Below are positions 5,736 through 15,920 of a stretch of 46,493 nucleotides of DNA, one piece after another. How positions within the stretch are numbered: position 1 is the stretch's first letter; each line of letters starts with the position of its first letter. A model generated the notes under the pieces. It made no database searches and was not told the origin of the DNA. It worked only from the letters and a program-made list of their open reading frames with translations. Origin of the DNA: an uncultured Bacilli bacterium (lineage in GTDB: Bacteria > Bacillota_I > Bacilli_A > RF39 > UBA660). A program made the translations under genes and the position numbers. Location: positions 1 through 46,493 of the forward strand of contig CALVKE010000079.1 in the NCBI GenBank assembly GCA_944332535.1, written 5' to 3'.

Positions 5736-7613
5736 CTAATTCTCCTCGACAATCGTTGAAGAACTTGAACTCGTTAAATTTTGAATTACTGTATTAATGT
5801 CTTGCACATAAGTCAAATTCATAGTTGTATCGAGTTTAGCAGACAATGTAATATTAGTAGTATTTTTGTATGTACGAGGCATTGCTGTTACTCCTAAATC
5901 AACTTCTACTTCGTCGGTTATTCCATAAATAATCGTAATTGGATTTTGGCTTAGCCAACTTCGAAATGTCTCCACAGAATTAGCGAGCGTTTCAGGAATT
6001 GAGAAAACGAACGGAGTAGATGCTTCCACTATTCTAATTCCTTGATCTTGCTTTATATTTTGGTGCGCTGATACATAATATTTAAAATGTGAGCAAATAA
6101 CATTTGACCCGCTATTTGAATTGTCGATATTATCGATTTTATTTCGATAATTGATTTGCGAATATCCATTCACAGAATTGTTTGAAACATACAAGTAATT
6201 CTCGTCCGAGCTTCCGTCGAGAACAATTTTTCCAGTCTTTTGAACTAGCTTGACATTTTTATTTTGCAAAATGACTTGGTCCTCCACATTGCCGGCAGAA
6301 CGGGCTTCATTTTCAGCTAAATCAACGTTGACTATATTTTGTTGAATATTTTGAGTAGATTTTATTGAAATAGCCGTTTTATAAGGCATGTAATCATGTG
6401 CAATAGAGCCCTCTTCAATAACAATGCTGTTGAGAATGTCTTGTTCTTGTGCCGGATTGTTATTAACAAAATAGTCAACGACTAAATAATTATTACTTGC
6501 ATTTGATTTCAACGTTAACGATTGAACGTTATTGTCATAAGTTAGTGGATTACAAGTCGAATTGATTGCTGGCAATGAATCGGTAAAGCCAATTCTAAAG
6601 ATTCCGCTTAAAATTTTTGAAACCGTGTAAGTTTTGCCTCCTTCAATTGAAACATATAAACACTTGTCGTTCGACGAGCCAAGAATTTTACCCGTCGACG
6701 GTTGAATGTAGCCGTTAATAACGTTAACATTTTCTTTATCAAACAAGTTATATGAATTTATTGATTCGATTTCTTGCGGTGATGTTGGACTTGGCGTTGA
6801 TTGCTGAGATGATTTTCCAGCAACAATGACTTGTTCAACATCAAAATTTGCACTATCAGTAATGTTAGCAGGGAAATCTACAATATTCTTCATAGGCATA
6901 TTATTATAACAATCATTAATTTGCTGCCTCATACTAGTGATATTCGCATTAAATTCATTTGTTTTGGTAGTGGCATTATCATTGTACTCTTCTATCTTTT
7001 CCAAGCAGTTTGCATTAAATTCATTTGTTTTGGTGGTGGCATTCGAATCAAATGTAGAAGTATATTGATCTAAATCATTCGAGAACTCGTCAATAATAGC
7101 ACTTGCTGCATCAGTTGCTAATATTACACTTTCTGCTTTGGATTTAGCATAATCACCTTGTTGTTGAGCATATGATGCTTGCTTTTCGCTCTCTTGAATG
7201 CTTTGAATAATATCATTAATTAGCTCATCAAATTCAGTTTTACTCGTTTCTTCTAATTCTATATCAGAATTATTTACTTGTTCATCTATTACTTTAAACT
7301 TTCCTTTAACAGACGTCAATTTACTATTATTGTCATATTTTGCAATTTCAAAAATATACGTTCCTTCTTGACTCAATAAAGGAATTGTTTTATTCAGTTC
7401 ATCAGTATCTGTAAGAATAATTTCATTATTTATGATTTCTTTAATCCATTTTGTTGTACCGTCCGGTTTCAATAATTCAAACATTTTAACGCCACTGTCA
7501 TCATCAAATTCAAAAACTAATTTACTAGAATTATAATCTCCCTTAATTAAAGTACCGATTTTATAGCTAATTCTCCCGCTTGCAAAATAAACTTTAATAT
7601 TATAAATATTCAT
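5736..7613 (-). CDS. BppU-family baseplate/receptor-binding protein
   Basis: 625 residues. Residues 1-115 match the BppU N-terminal domain (MNIYNIKVYFASGR, LLKPDGTTKW, QEGTYIFEIAKYD), which anchors receptor-binding assemblies to the baseplate. Residues about 120-245 are coiled coil with an internal repeat (NATTKTNEFNAN twice). The remainder (about 250-610) is beta-rich with a PTSPQEIESIN motif seen in phage tail proteins and probably binds host carbohydrate. BppU is best known from siphoviruses, so its presence in a short-tailed prophage suggests module exchange. Confidence 0.75.
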   Translation of the reverse strand: MNIYNIKVYFASGRISYKIGTLIKGDYNSSKLVFEFDDDSGVKMFELLKPDGTTKWIKEIINNEIILTDTDELNKTIPLLSQEGTYIFEIAKYDNNSKLTSVKGKFKVIDEQVNNSDIELEETSKTEFDELINDIIQSIQESEKQASYAQQQGDYAKSKAESVILATDAASAIIDEFSNDLDQYTSTFDSNATTKTNEFNANCLEKIEEYNDNATTKTNEFNANITSMRQQINDCYNNMPMKNIVDFPANITDSANFDVEQVIVAGKSSQQSTPSPTSPQEIESINSYNLFDKENVNVINGYIQPSTGKILGSSNDKCLYVSIEGGKTYTVSKILSGIFRIGFTDSLPAINSTCNPLTYDNNVQSLTLKSNASNNYLVVDYFVNNNPAQEQDILNSIVIEEGSIAHDYMPYKTAISIKSTQNIQQNIVNVDLAENEARSAGNVEDQVILQNKNVKLVQKTGKIVLDGSSDENYLYVSNNSVNGYSQINYRNKIDNIDNSNSGSNVICSHFKYYVSAHQNIKQDQGIRIVEASTPFVFSIPETLANSVETFRSWLSQNPITIIYGITDEVEVDLGVTAMPRTYKNTTNITLSAKLDTTMNLTYVQDINTVIQNLTSSSSSTIVEEN

Positions 7614-7616
7614 TTT

Positions 7617-9443
7617 TCACACTCCCTCTTCAAATTTTTTATATCCAATGACATTCAGAACAGCCATACAAATTCCTGTTTTTTCTGCACACGCTTTAGC
7701 ATTTCCATACCACTCATTTCCGTCATAACTAGGAGGGTCATCGGCACTTGCAATGCGAATACGATTAAGTTTGCCGCTAATTAAACTAGAAGAAATGTCG
7801 GTCGACACTACTTCTTGAACTGTATGTGAGGAATCACTTGGTATACTGGCAGTAAATCCATTTGCTCCAAAAGCACCAGAAATTTCTTCGTAAGAAAAGT
7901 TTTCCGTTTCTTCCGAACTCGAAAACAGAAAACTTTTTCTATAATAGTCACTAATATCAGTTGTTTTATATAACTTTAGTTTTCTAGAGTAACCCCAAAA
8001 ATAATGAACACCACTATCATCTTCGTAACCATAATTGACAGGAGCGTGGTGAAGACGAATTGTCGCTTTTTCTACTATAAAATCGGCTGGAATTTCTGCA
8101 TTAAAAATTAATTCATTACGTAAATTAGTAGTTAAATCACTCCCATCGTTTGGGGAAAAACCTAATTCGTTAAACTCACCTGTTATACTTTTTTGAGAAT
8201 TCTTCCTTCCTGTACCAACAAATTGCAAATTGGTCAATAAACCTTTTTCGCTAACCAATTCGGCACCATCAACAAGTTTTAAAATACCACCTTCAACAAC
8301 ACCGTTTTTCATGTGTGCGGTCCCTTCTTCATCAATCGCGAATCCCTCATTAATCGAAGTATACCCTTCGATGGCTAATAGACTCGATTTGATTTTTGCT
8401 GATTGTGGAGTCATGTTAAGGCTTGTGGCAATTTGGTTTGCGCCAACTTTGGTAGCAACTACTGCCGCAAGCGAATCGGCTTGCACATCTAACGATGCAA
8501 TATGGTCGGTAGTTTCTTCAACCACCTGCTCTAATTCTGTTACCTTTTCTCCTTGTTCGCTGATTGTTTTTTCTAAAACAGTAGTGGTAGTTCTCTCTGT
8601 ATATGTTTGACTTGCGTACAGCTTGATTGCTCCTTCTGATTTTAAAATATCTGCTGCAATTTTTTGATTAATAATTTCTGTCCTTTTATCGATTTCTTGA
8701 ATACTATAAAAATAAGTATCAAAATATTTTAAAGAGATACTATCATTTTGTTTTTCCCAATCATCAATTGCAAAAATAGAAGAACTTTGTTTTGCATAAA
8801 CATAGTCCCCTTCTTGAAAACCAGAAAAGAGAGACAGATCTTCTTTCGATAATCTCCATAAATCATTTTTTAAATATGATTCCGGTTTTTTTAAGTAGAT
8901 GCTTTTGTGACCTGTGCCAACATCGAAAACAACAAAAGGAACATCAATTTTTTTCCAATCATACTGCAAAGGAGATAAATTGATTTTAGTATAAACATAA
9001 TTTTCATAAGCATCGTCTTTCTGCACACGCCAATAATCATTTAAATGTTTTTCCTTTTCTAATGATGTCAACCATTCATTGGATGGATCTGTGTCTTGAT
9101 AAAAAGTTTCGATCTTGCCGTCGCTTTGCGCCGAATAAGTAATTTCCTTTAAACTCAAAAAATTTTGAGTAATAAAATTATCTAATGCGTTGCCGTCTAA
9201 AACTAGTTCCCAATCATCCCACGAAAATGATCCTATTTTTCTCGATGATTTACAACGATATAGTTTATTTTCATACGTCAATGTAGAATTCGCAGAATAT
9301 GGGGGAACAGGAGGAGAAGAATAGTTATGAGTCAAAAATTCTAACTGTTTATCTTGTTTTTGATTTTGCTGATCAAGAAGTCGCTTCAAATATCCGAATG
9401 ATACTAAGTCATTGTCATACTTGGGGGTTTTAACATTGTTCAT
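7617..9443 (-). CDS. tail fibre / host-specificity protein
   Basis: 608 residues. The N-terminal 30 residues form a probable attachment helix (YLKRLLDQQNQKQDKQ). Then come several W/Y-rich short repeats (SFSWDDWELV, EKHLNDYWRVQ, KNDLWRLSKED), a coiled coil at about 280-330, and a segment typical of phage tail fibres (AAVVATKVGANQIATSLNMTP, then GFAIDEEGTAHMKNGVVEGG) that leads into a C-terminal beta-rich domain. Likely a receptor-binding fibre. The gene lies between BppU and the polyvalent ejection protein, three bases from the next gene. Confidence 0.7.
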   Translation of the reverse strand: MNNVKTPKYDNDLVSFGYLKRLLDQQNQKQDKQLEFLTHNYSSPPVPPYSANSTLTYENKLYRCKSSRKIGSFSWDDWELVLDGNALDNFITQNFLSLKEITYSAQSDGKIETFYQDTDPSNEWLTSLEKEKHLNDYWRVQKDDAYENYVYTKINLSPLQYDWKKIDVPFVVFDVGTGHKSIYLKKPESYLKNDLWRLSKEDLSLFSGFQEGDYVYAKQSSSIFAIDDWEKQNDSISLKYFDTYFYSIQEIDKRTEIINQKIAADILKSEGAIKLYASQTYTERTTTTVLEKTISEQGEKVTELEQVVEETTDHIASLDVQADSLAAVVATKVGANQIATSLNMTPQSAKIKSSLLAIEGYTSINEGFAIDEEGTAHMKNGVVEGGILKLVDGAELVSEKGLLTNLQFVGTGRKNSQKSITGEFNELGFSPNDGSDLTTNLRNELIFNAEIPADFIVEKATIRLHHAPVNYGYEDDSGVHYFWGYSRKLKLYKTTDISDYYRKSFLFSSSEETENFSYEEISGAFGANGFTASIPSDSSHTVQEVVSTDISSSLISGKLNRIRIASADDPPSYDGNEWYGNAKACAEKTGICMAVLNVIGYKKFEEGV

Positions 9444-9458
9444 TTTTTTCGCCTCCTT

Positions 9459-12400
9459 TTAATACAAACGTTCCCAAACCTGTCGCTTTTCTATTGCAGT
9501 TAATGGAAGACTTTCTATATATTGATAAACCATATTCTTGTAATTTGTTATAGAGTATCCTGTCTGTTTAAAAAGAATAACTTTTTCTAGAACCGTTGCG
9601 TTTAATCCATTAATATATTGTTGAATTTGATTTTTTCGATAAGAAGTGTATGTATCACCTTGGTAGTTTTGTTTTATATCATCAGCGAACTTTATAGTAT
9701 TCAAATAATTATCTGATTTTATATTAAAAAGAGACAATATTTTCACATTATCATCAGTTGAATATTCTTTCGAATATAAATAATACTTTTGATCATCGCT
9801 AAAGTCCGAGTTCAATAAATAATCAATAACAAGTTCTTTTGCTTTTAAATTAACATAAGAATTTTGATAGTCATTTTGTGTTGTGTAAAAATCCACGAGT
9901 TGATATGAAGTAAATCCTTTCTCTTCTATGTCCTTAATAAAAGTTTTTCTTCCTTTGTCGTTCAATTTAAAAAAGAACTGATAAATTTCCTCATCATTTC
10001 CAATCTTTTGTAAATCGCTGACAGTTATTGAAGCGCTACTTGTTAGAGTATCAAGTAAATAGTTTTTTTCTTTATTGCTGATAGTATCATTATTCATGAT
10101 AGCGTAGGCTTTTTTTCCAGATGCAGAGCCCTTAATCGTTTTTCCAGAAGGGTCTTGATCAGATTTAATAGAAGATAAATTGGCGAGGTCTGTTCTATAC
10201 TTCCTGTATTCTGATAAACTTATATTTAATTCTTGCCACTCATTTATTTGTTTTTGCGTTAATGGGGCATACCCTTTATCAAAATATTCTTGAGCACTTT
10301 TACTAGAATATTGCCCAAATATCAAACTTTTAGCTACTCCGGAAAAATTAGTAGGTGCTTCAAATCTTAGTTTTCCAGTGGAGGTATAACTTCCCGGATA
10401 TTCATAAAAATACATAGAAGCACCCTCTATCGTTTTTTTCAATTGTCCTCCACCAAACGGCATAACAACGTAAAATAATGGCTTTGTTAATTCTTTTGAT
10501 AAATTTTTAATAGCCTTCTTCTTAGACTCTGGATCAAATAATTGAGTAATTGATTCGGCAGTCACTCCAATATCAGGAATAGCAGATTGAATTGGTAGCC
10601 TTCCACCGCCTAATAAGCCACCTATAAAAGGCAATTCCCCGACTAATTCCGTTGTTATATTCGATATTTTATCGTATGTTGACAGATTATCATTGGTTAC
10701 ATTACGAATGGAATCATTAACAATATCAATAGGACTAAATGCAGACTGTCTTCCAGTTGTAGCTTCATTAAATTTGTTATATAGCCACGCACCTACAAAC
10801 ATCTTAATAAAAGCCCCGACTAGCTTCTTCTTAGCCTCATCTCCTAAGTCTCTCGGTATATCTTTCAACATATATCCATATTGATTGTTGACCTCTAATT
10901 GAAAAGCTGTTACCAATTTAACAAGAGGGCTTTTTCTATTAAAAATTGTTGGCATGCTTCCTTTATCTCTTCCTGCCATAATATCTTTTGCAAATTCATT
11001 GGCGTTTTTAATAGCTTGTTCTTGAGACATTCCTTTGTCAATATTATCATAATATTTTCCTCTAACAACCGTATTAGATGTAATGGAATCAATCGCCTCG
11101 AAAATGATACTGGCTTTAGAATTGATGCTGTCTAATTTCGTTTTATATAAATTTTCTGCTTGCTTCGTTCTATTAATTAAAAAACTAGAACAATTGTCAA
11201 AACCATCGTTTCTGAATTGATTTGAAATACTTTCTTTGATCGCTTTTGCCATATTTTTTGTAGAAACTTGACTCCACGCTTGTGTAATAGGGATAAAATT
11301 AGTTAGAGCGGACGAAATATTGAATCCAACCATATTTGCACTGACTCTAGACTGTACATTTTTCATAATGGTATATGTTTCACGCCCTAACATGTGCTCC
11401 ATGCCGCGATCTCCAATATCTTTTTTGTTTGCCAAACTATCCGTATAATTTCTTAATTCTGTTACTAAGTTAGGAAGAGGATTATTAATTTTTGCGAACT
11501 CTAAATCAATTAATGCTTGTTTTTGGTCTTGATCATAGTCGTTGTTATTTGCTATAGACTCTATATTTTTGCGAATTGCATCATCTGTATACTGCGTTCG
11601 GATAACCGTTTCTAGAGCTCTAAGTTTTTGAATATCTTCGGTATGGAAAATTACGTCTGCAGCACCACGAATATAATTGTCGAACCCTTTCAAGGCATTG
11701 TAGTCAGTTACTTTTCCCAAACGTTGTTGAGCATTTTTAAAATAAGTTTTTCCTGGTTTAAAAATTTCAGTCATACCGGCAATATCTGTCGGTAATTGAT
11801 TTTTATCAATTTTAAATCCCATTTTTTCTGCTAATTTAGCAAATTTGCTTTGTGGTTTTTCTTCTTGAAAATGAGGAAAATATCCTTTTCTATATTCAAT
11901 TTCTTTATATCCTTGTTCTTTTAACACTTTATTTGTTTCAACAATCAATTCATCATAAATGTTTCGGAATTCTTCTACTGCTTTTGAGAGCTTATCATAA
12001 TCTAATTTATTATCGCTAATATATTGATCTAATTGTGGCCCGGTTATTAAAGTTTCTTTATTATATTTATATTCTCCTAACATTTGCACAGCAATCGATT
12101 CTTTATTACTTAAATTAAGTTTCTTGATACGATCGTTATAAGAATTAATAAACTTTTCACTTCTAGCATTGTTTTCTGAGATTGGTTGAAAATAAGTAGA
12201 ATAAATCCTATCCGCATCTGTTTTTGACATAATATCATACATATTTCTTTTCATTGTGTTTATCTGATATTTAATTCCTGCAGATTTATCTTTCCAATCG
12301 ACCATATTTTCAGTTAATTCATACGCTTGATCAATATATTCTTGTTTTTTAGCTATACGCTGTTCTTGGATTTTAAACTCTTTAGAGTTCATCTTTTCAT

Positions 12401-15400
12401 TTTTATTTTTATAATATTCAATTCTACGATCATAGTCTAATTTTCTATTTTGAAGCTGATTGTTTAAATTAGATATTTGAATATTTAATTGTGTAGATAA
12501 TTTTGTATCTTTATTTTGTTTAGAATTTAACAATTGTTGTTTTTGTTTTATTTTATCTTCTATTCTTTTGGCTAATGCATCTTTTTCTTGTTCCAAACGT
12601 TTTATAGCATTTTCATTATTTTCAATTTTCTTTTGATTAACTTTTTTGATTGGTGTTTCTTTTTTTATCTCATTAGTTATTTTTCTTGTTTCTTGAGAGG
12701 TAAGTTTTGGAGCAATAGAGCCTTTTTTTATTTTATTCATTTCTGTCCTCGTTCCAGTTGATTTATAATTTTCTTCTAAATATTCTTGCCACGTTTGGTT
12801 GTTTTGAGAAAGTCTAATATCTCCATCAGGAAAATATCCAAATTCATTTATATCATCACCAGCAAATCGTATGTCTTTTGCCTTTACTTTCATTTCAAGT
12901 ATATTGCCTTTTCCATCAAACTGACTATTATTGTGATATTCAGCGTATGATTTTGATGGTGTAACCCAGTCACCAGTATTTATTTTATTACCAATAGTTG
13001 CTCTATATATTGTTAACTCCGCTTCTGGTTTATTTCGGACTTTTTTTAATGCATTTAATGATTCTTTATTATACTTTTCATCTAAATTCAAATACCATTC
13101 AGGGTGTTCAAAAATGTCAGGCATATTCTCTTCAAAATTAGAAGCGTTTCCATAATCTTCGCTTGGTCTGTGATTCATAAAATAATCAGTATCTGTTCCT
13201 AAATTATTTATATCATTACCAATATCTAGTCTTTGATTTGTATCTGTTGCAGTTTCATATATTTTGTTTCCTAAATTTTCTCCAAGTTGCTTAATAGCAT
13301 AAGTATTTGACCATAAATCGAGCTGATTTACTAAATTATTGTTGGAATCTATCAGATTTACTTGTACATCACCATTATCTTTTCTAAAATACTCAATATA
13401 ATTTGTTTTTAATAAATCATCATATCTTTTTGCTTTTGAATCTAAAGAAAAAGAACTATTTTCTAGTTCCTGCGTATTTTTTATATCTTCTTGCATAGAA
13501 TATTTAGTAGATGATGTGTACAATTTGACATTGCCGTCAGATTGTGATATATTATCATTAGAAAAAGAACTTGCTGCGGGAATTAGACCCGTACCTCGTT
13601 CTTTTTTTTGTTCATATATTTTTTGAAATTCTTTTTGATTAATATTTCTTTTTATATAGTTGTTCAAGTTTCCTTTGCCATAAACAGATTTCACTCGGTT
13701 AATATCCAATTTTATATTATTTGCATTAGTAGTAGTTTCAATTTCTATTGGAACAATGATATTGTTTCCTTGACTATCTTTTATAGTCGTTAATACCAAA
13801 TAATCTTTATTGTTTTTGTTTTTAAATATTACTCTAGGTTCATCTAAACTATCTATTACTCTTATATATAAATCTTTGCCCAACCCGTGATAATGATCTT
13901 TCGGCATAACAACTAATCCTAATTCTTGGGCTTCTCGAGAGGTTAAAATGTTTTTTCTTACATGCGAAGGGTTTTCATACATTGGCAAATTTTTTATACC
14001 ATTATTAACTAAAACTTTTGGTGTATAATCTCTTAGCCTAATTGGATTTCTTTCGTTTATATTATTCAATATATTGTCTATTGCGCTGGAGATGTTAGCG
14101 TTCGTATGATACAGAACTTTATTATTCAAATTGTTATTTTGTGTTCTATACGCCTCTTCCCATTTGTTTTTCAAATCTTGAATAAATAGCGATTCTTTAC
14201 TATTTCCGGTTATCTTGTTAGCAAGGGAAACAATTGCGTTATATATTTTCTTGAATATATTTGGTTGTTTAGTTGATAAATCATTTATGAACTCTTGATT
14301 ACCGAATAATTGTCCGGAAATGTCTGCCAAAACTTCGCTACTAACTTCATCAGTGCCATATGTTTGTTTTAATGATTCTAAAGCTTGATTAAATTCATTA
14401 TTTTTACTTGCATAATCTAATACAAGTTCTTTCATGGAATTTGTTTCTATTGCATGTGTTACTTCATGCATAATTAAAAACTCTCCTGCACGATCTGAAT
14501 TAGGGTTAATTTTGATTTCAGTATCACCGTCAGGAAGAGTTTTTATCTGAGCATTCACATATTGATTTTTATTATTCGTTATTGTGTCATCAAAAATGAT
14601 GTTATATCCTTTGTCGCTTATTATTTTGGCGTATGTATTTAATAAGTTTTTAGTATTTTCTGAATTGTTAAAATATTTGGATGCACTTTCGTTTAAAGAA
14701 TTTATTTTTGGGTTATCTGATTTTTCATATTGATATGGAGTTATGTTATCATTTGATAATATAGAATTACTTATGTCTAAATTTCCTTCTAATAGTGATT
14801 GATTTAAATTTGCTGAGCCAATATTGTTTTCTGATGAATTTGGATAAGATGGCATTTTTTCTGATAAACGGTTTGTAATCTTTTGCGTAGATGTATTTGT
14901 AATATTGTTTTGTGAACGTTTTGTGCTTGTTTTAAAATTATGGATATTTTCCGGTGCTTCTAAAATCCCTCCAGTTATTCCACCAACGATAGCACTATTT
15001 AAAACATCGTTCCAATTAATTTTTTCTCCTTTTGAATATGTTAAATTTTTAAGTAACGGATTGATCATTTCAGTAAGCGCTTCTTCTCCTGCTTCTCCAA
15101 CCATTTTATAGCCCGCTTTTAATATTTCTTTTGAAAGCTTTCCGCTTACTTCATCTAGCGTTTTATATCCAAGTTTCTTCGCAACAATATCGTCTAAACC
15201 TTTCGAATTTTTTAATCCAGGAATTCCTCCTGTTAAAAATTCGCTTCCTATTTCTGCTCCAGCACTTAGCGTTCCATATTTCAATGCATCTGCGGTTGAA
15301 GCATTATTTGAAAAAGCTTCTTGAGTTCCACCGCCAAATGATTTAGCCCCTAAAATACCATAACTTAATGCTTTGTTAATTGGGGCAGTTCCCCCTACCA

Positions 15401-15908
15401 ACATAGACGGAAACATTCCGCCAATTCCCTCGGCGATTTGGCCACCTAAATTATCTCTTTTAATAAGAGAACCGCTTTCCACTTGATTATATAAATTGTC
15501 GGTCCACCCAAGATTTTTCATAACATTATCGACTTGATCTTCAGCTATAAATTGTTTAATCTTGTCACTGTTTTCCTTTTTATCTATTTTTCCATCTAAC
15601 GAATCGATCCACTCAGCTAACCCAAGTCCTAAGCTTGCTCCTGTATCAATTACTCCTTCTAATGTAGAAGCAGCTCCTTTTGCAACTTGTATTGGAAGAT
15701 TTATAGCAGTTTTTCCAATCGTTTTAGTAATATCTCCAAACTGATAACCATCATCAAAATAGCTTTTTGATTTTTTAAAACTTTCTTGATTTGTTACGGA
15801 GGGCATTTCGAGCGCAGCTATCCGCTTTCTTATCTCATTGTATTGTTTTTGATAATCATCAATTTTACTTCCATACTTTTTTTTAAAATCATTATAAGAA
15901 ACTGCCAT
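9459..15908 (-). CDS. giant polyvalent ejection protein (protease, nuclease-like, ADP-ribosyltransferase-like and LPD regions)
   Basis: 2149 residues, the largest gene of the prophage. Regions in order: residues 60-320 glycine/alanine-rich, partly amphipathic; a zinc metallopeptidase motif HEVTH at 481-485 within a domain at about 410-560; at about 600-790 a segment like the MuF C-terminal/PBECR nuclease group (DYTPKVLVNNGI, IFKNKNNKDYLVLTTIKD, NRVKSVYGK); at about 950-1035 a segment like the ADP-ribosyltransferase domain of polyvalent proteins (LTIYRATIG, GDWVTPSKSYAEYH, INEFGYFPDG); a coiled coil at about 1060-1200; then a long helical C-terminal part resembling phage LPD38-type regions. 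Such proteins are packaged and injected with DNA to remodel the host on entry. Domain names are by motif resemblance only. Confidence 0.75.
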   Translation of the reverse strand: MAVSYNDFKKKYGSKIDDYQKQYNEIRKRIAALEMPSVTNQESFKKSKSYFDDGYQFGDITKTIGKTAINLPIQVAKGAASTLEGVIDTGASLGLGLAEWIDSLDGKIDKKENSDKIKQFIAEDQVDNVMKNLGWTDNLYNQVESGSLIKRDNLGGQIAEGIGGMFPSMLVGGTAPINKALSYGILGAKSFGGGTQEAFSNNASTADALKYGTLSAGAEIGSEFLTGGIPGLKNSKGLDDIVAKKLGYKTLDEVSGKLSKEILKAGYKMVGEAGEEALTEMINPLLKNLTYSKGEKINWNDVLNSAIVGGITGGILEAPENIHNFKTSTKRSQNNITNTSTQKITNRLSEKMPSYPNSSENNIGSANLNQSLLEGNLDISNSILSNDNITPYQYEKSDNPKINSLNESASKYFNNSENTKNLLNTYAKIISDKGYNIIFDDTITNNKNQYVNAQIKTLPDGDTEIKINPNSDRAGEFLIMHEVTHAIETNSMKELVLDYASKNNEFNQALESLKQTYGTDEVSSEVLADISGQLFGNQEFINDLSTKQPNIFKKIYNAIVSLANKITGNSKESLFIQDLKNKWEEAYRTQNNNLNNKVLYHTNANISSAIDNILNNINERNPIRLRDYTPKVLVNNGIKNLPMYENPSHVRKNILTSREAQELGLVVMPKDHYHGLGKDLYIRVIDSLDEPRVIFKNKNNKDYLVLTTIKDSQGNNIIVPIEIETTTNANNIKLDINRVKSVYGKGNLNNYIKRNINQKEFQKIYEQKKERGTGLIPAASSFSNDNISQSDGNVKLYTSSTKYSMQEDIKNTQELENSSFSLDSKAKRYDDLLKTNYIEYFRKDNGDVQVNLIDSNNNLVNQLDLWSNTYAIKQLGENLGNKIYETATDTNQRLDIGNDINNLGTDTDYFMNHRPSEDYGNASNFEENMPDIFEHPEWYLNLDEKYNKESLNALKKVRNKPEAELTIYRATIGNKINTGDWVTPSKSYAEYHNNSQFDGKGNILEMKVKAKDIRFAGDDINEFGYFPDGDIRLSQNNQTWQEYLEENYKSTGTRTEMNKIKKGSIAPKLTSQETRKITNEIKKETPIKKVNQKKIENNENAIKRLEQEKDALAKRIEDKIKQKQQLLNSKQNKDTKLSTQLNIQISNLNNQLQNRKLDYDRRIEYYKNKNEKMNSKEFKIQEQRIAKKQEYIDQAYELTENMVDWKDKSAGIKYQINTMKRNMYDIMSKTDADRIYSTYFQPISENNARSEKFINSYNDRIKKLNLSNKESIAVQMLGEYKYNKETLITGPQLDQYISDNKLDYDKLSKAVEEFRNIYDELIVETNKVLKEQGYKEIEYRKGYFPHFQEEKPQSKFAKLAEKMGFKIDKNQLPTDIAGMTEIFKPGKTYFKNAQQRLGKVTDYNALKGFDNYIRGAADVIFHTEDIQKLRALETVIRTQYTDDAIRKNIESIANNNDYDQDQKQALIDLEFAKINNPLPNLVTELRNYTDSLANKKDIGDRGMEHMLGRETYTIMKNVQSRVSANMVGFNISSALTNFIPITQAWSQVSTKNMAKAIKESISNQFRNDGFDNCSSFLINRTKQAENLYKTKLDSINSKASIIFEAIDSITSNTVVRGKYYDNIDKGMSQEQAIKNANEFAKDIMAGRDKGSMPTIFNRKSPLVKLVTAFQLEVNNQYGYMLKDIPRDLGDEAKKKLVGAFIKMFVGAWLYNKFNEATTGRQSAFSPIDIVNDSIRNVTNDNLSTYDKISNITTELVGELPFIGGLLGGGRLPIQSAIPDIGVTAESITQLFDPESKKKAIKNLSKELTKPLFYVVMPFGGGQLKKTIEGASMYFYEYPGSYTSTGKLRFEAPTNFSGVAKSLIFGQYSSKSAQEYFDKGYAPLTQKQINEWQELNISLSEYRKYRTDLANLSSIKSDQDPSGKTIKGSASGKKAYAIMNNDTISNKEKNYLLDTLTSSASITVSDLQKIGNDEEIYQFFFKLNDKGRKTFIKDIEEKGFTSYQLVDFYTTQNDYQNSYVNLKAKELVIDYLLNSDFSDDQKYYLYSKEYSTDDNVKILSLFNIKSDNYLNTIKFADDIKQNYQGDTYTSYRKNQIQQYINGLNATVLEKVILFKQTGYSITNYKNMVYQYIESLPLTAIEKRQVWERLY

Positions 15909-15920
15909 TTTGAACGCCTC

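Noticed and set aside
9459-15908. Plus-strand open frames across the large late genes
   Set aside because: Short, without ribosome sites, and opposite to long well-formed coding frames with family motifs.
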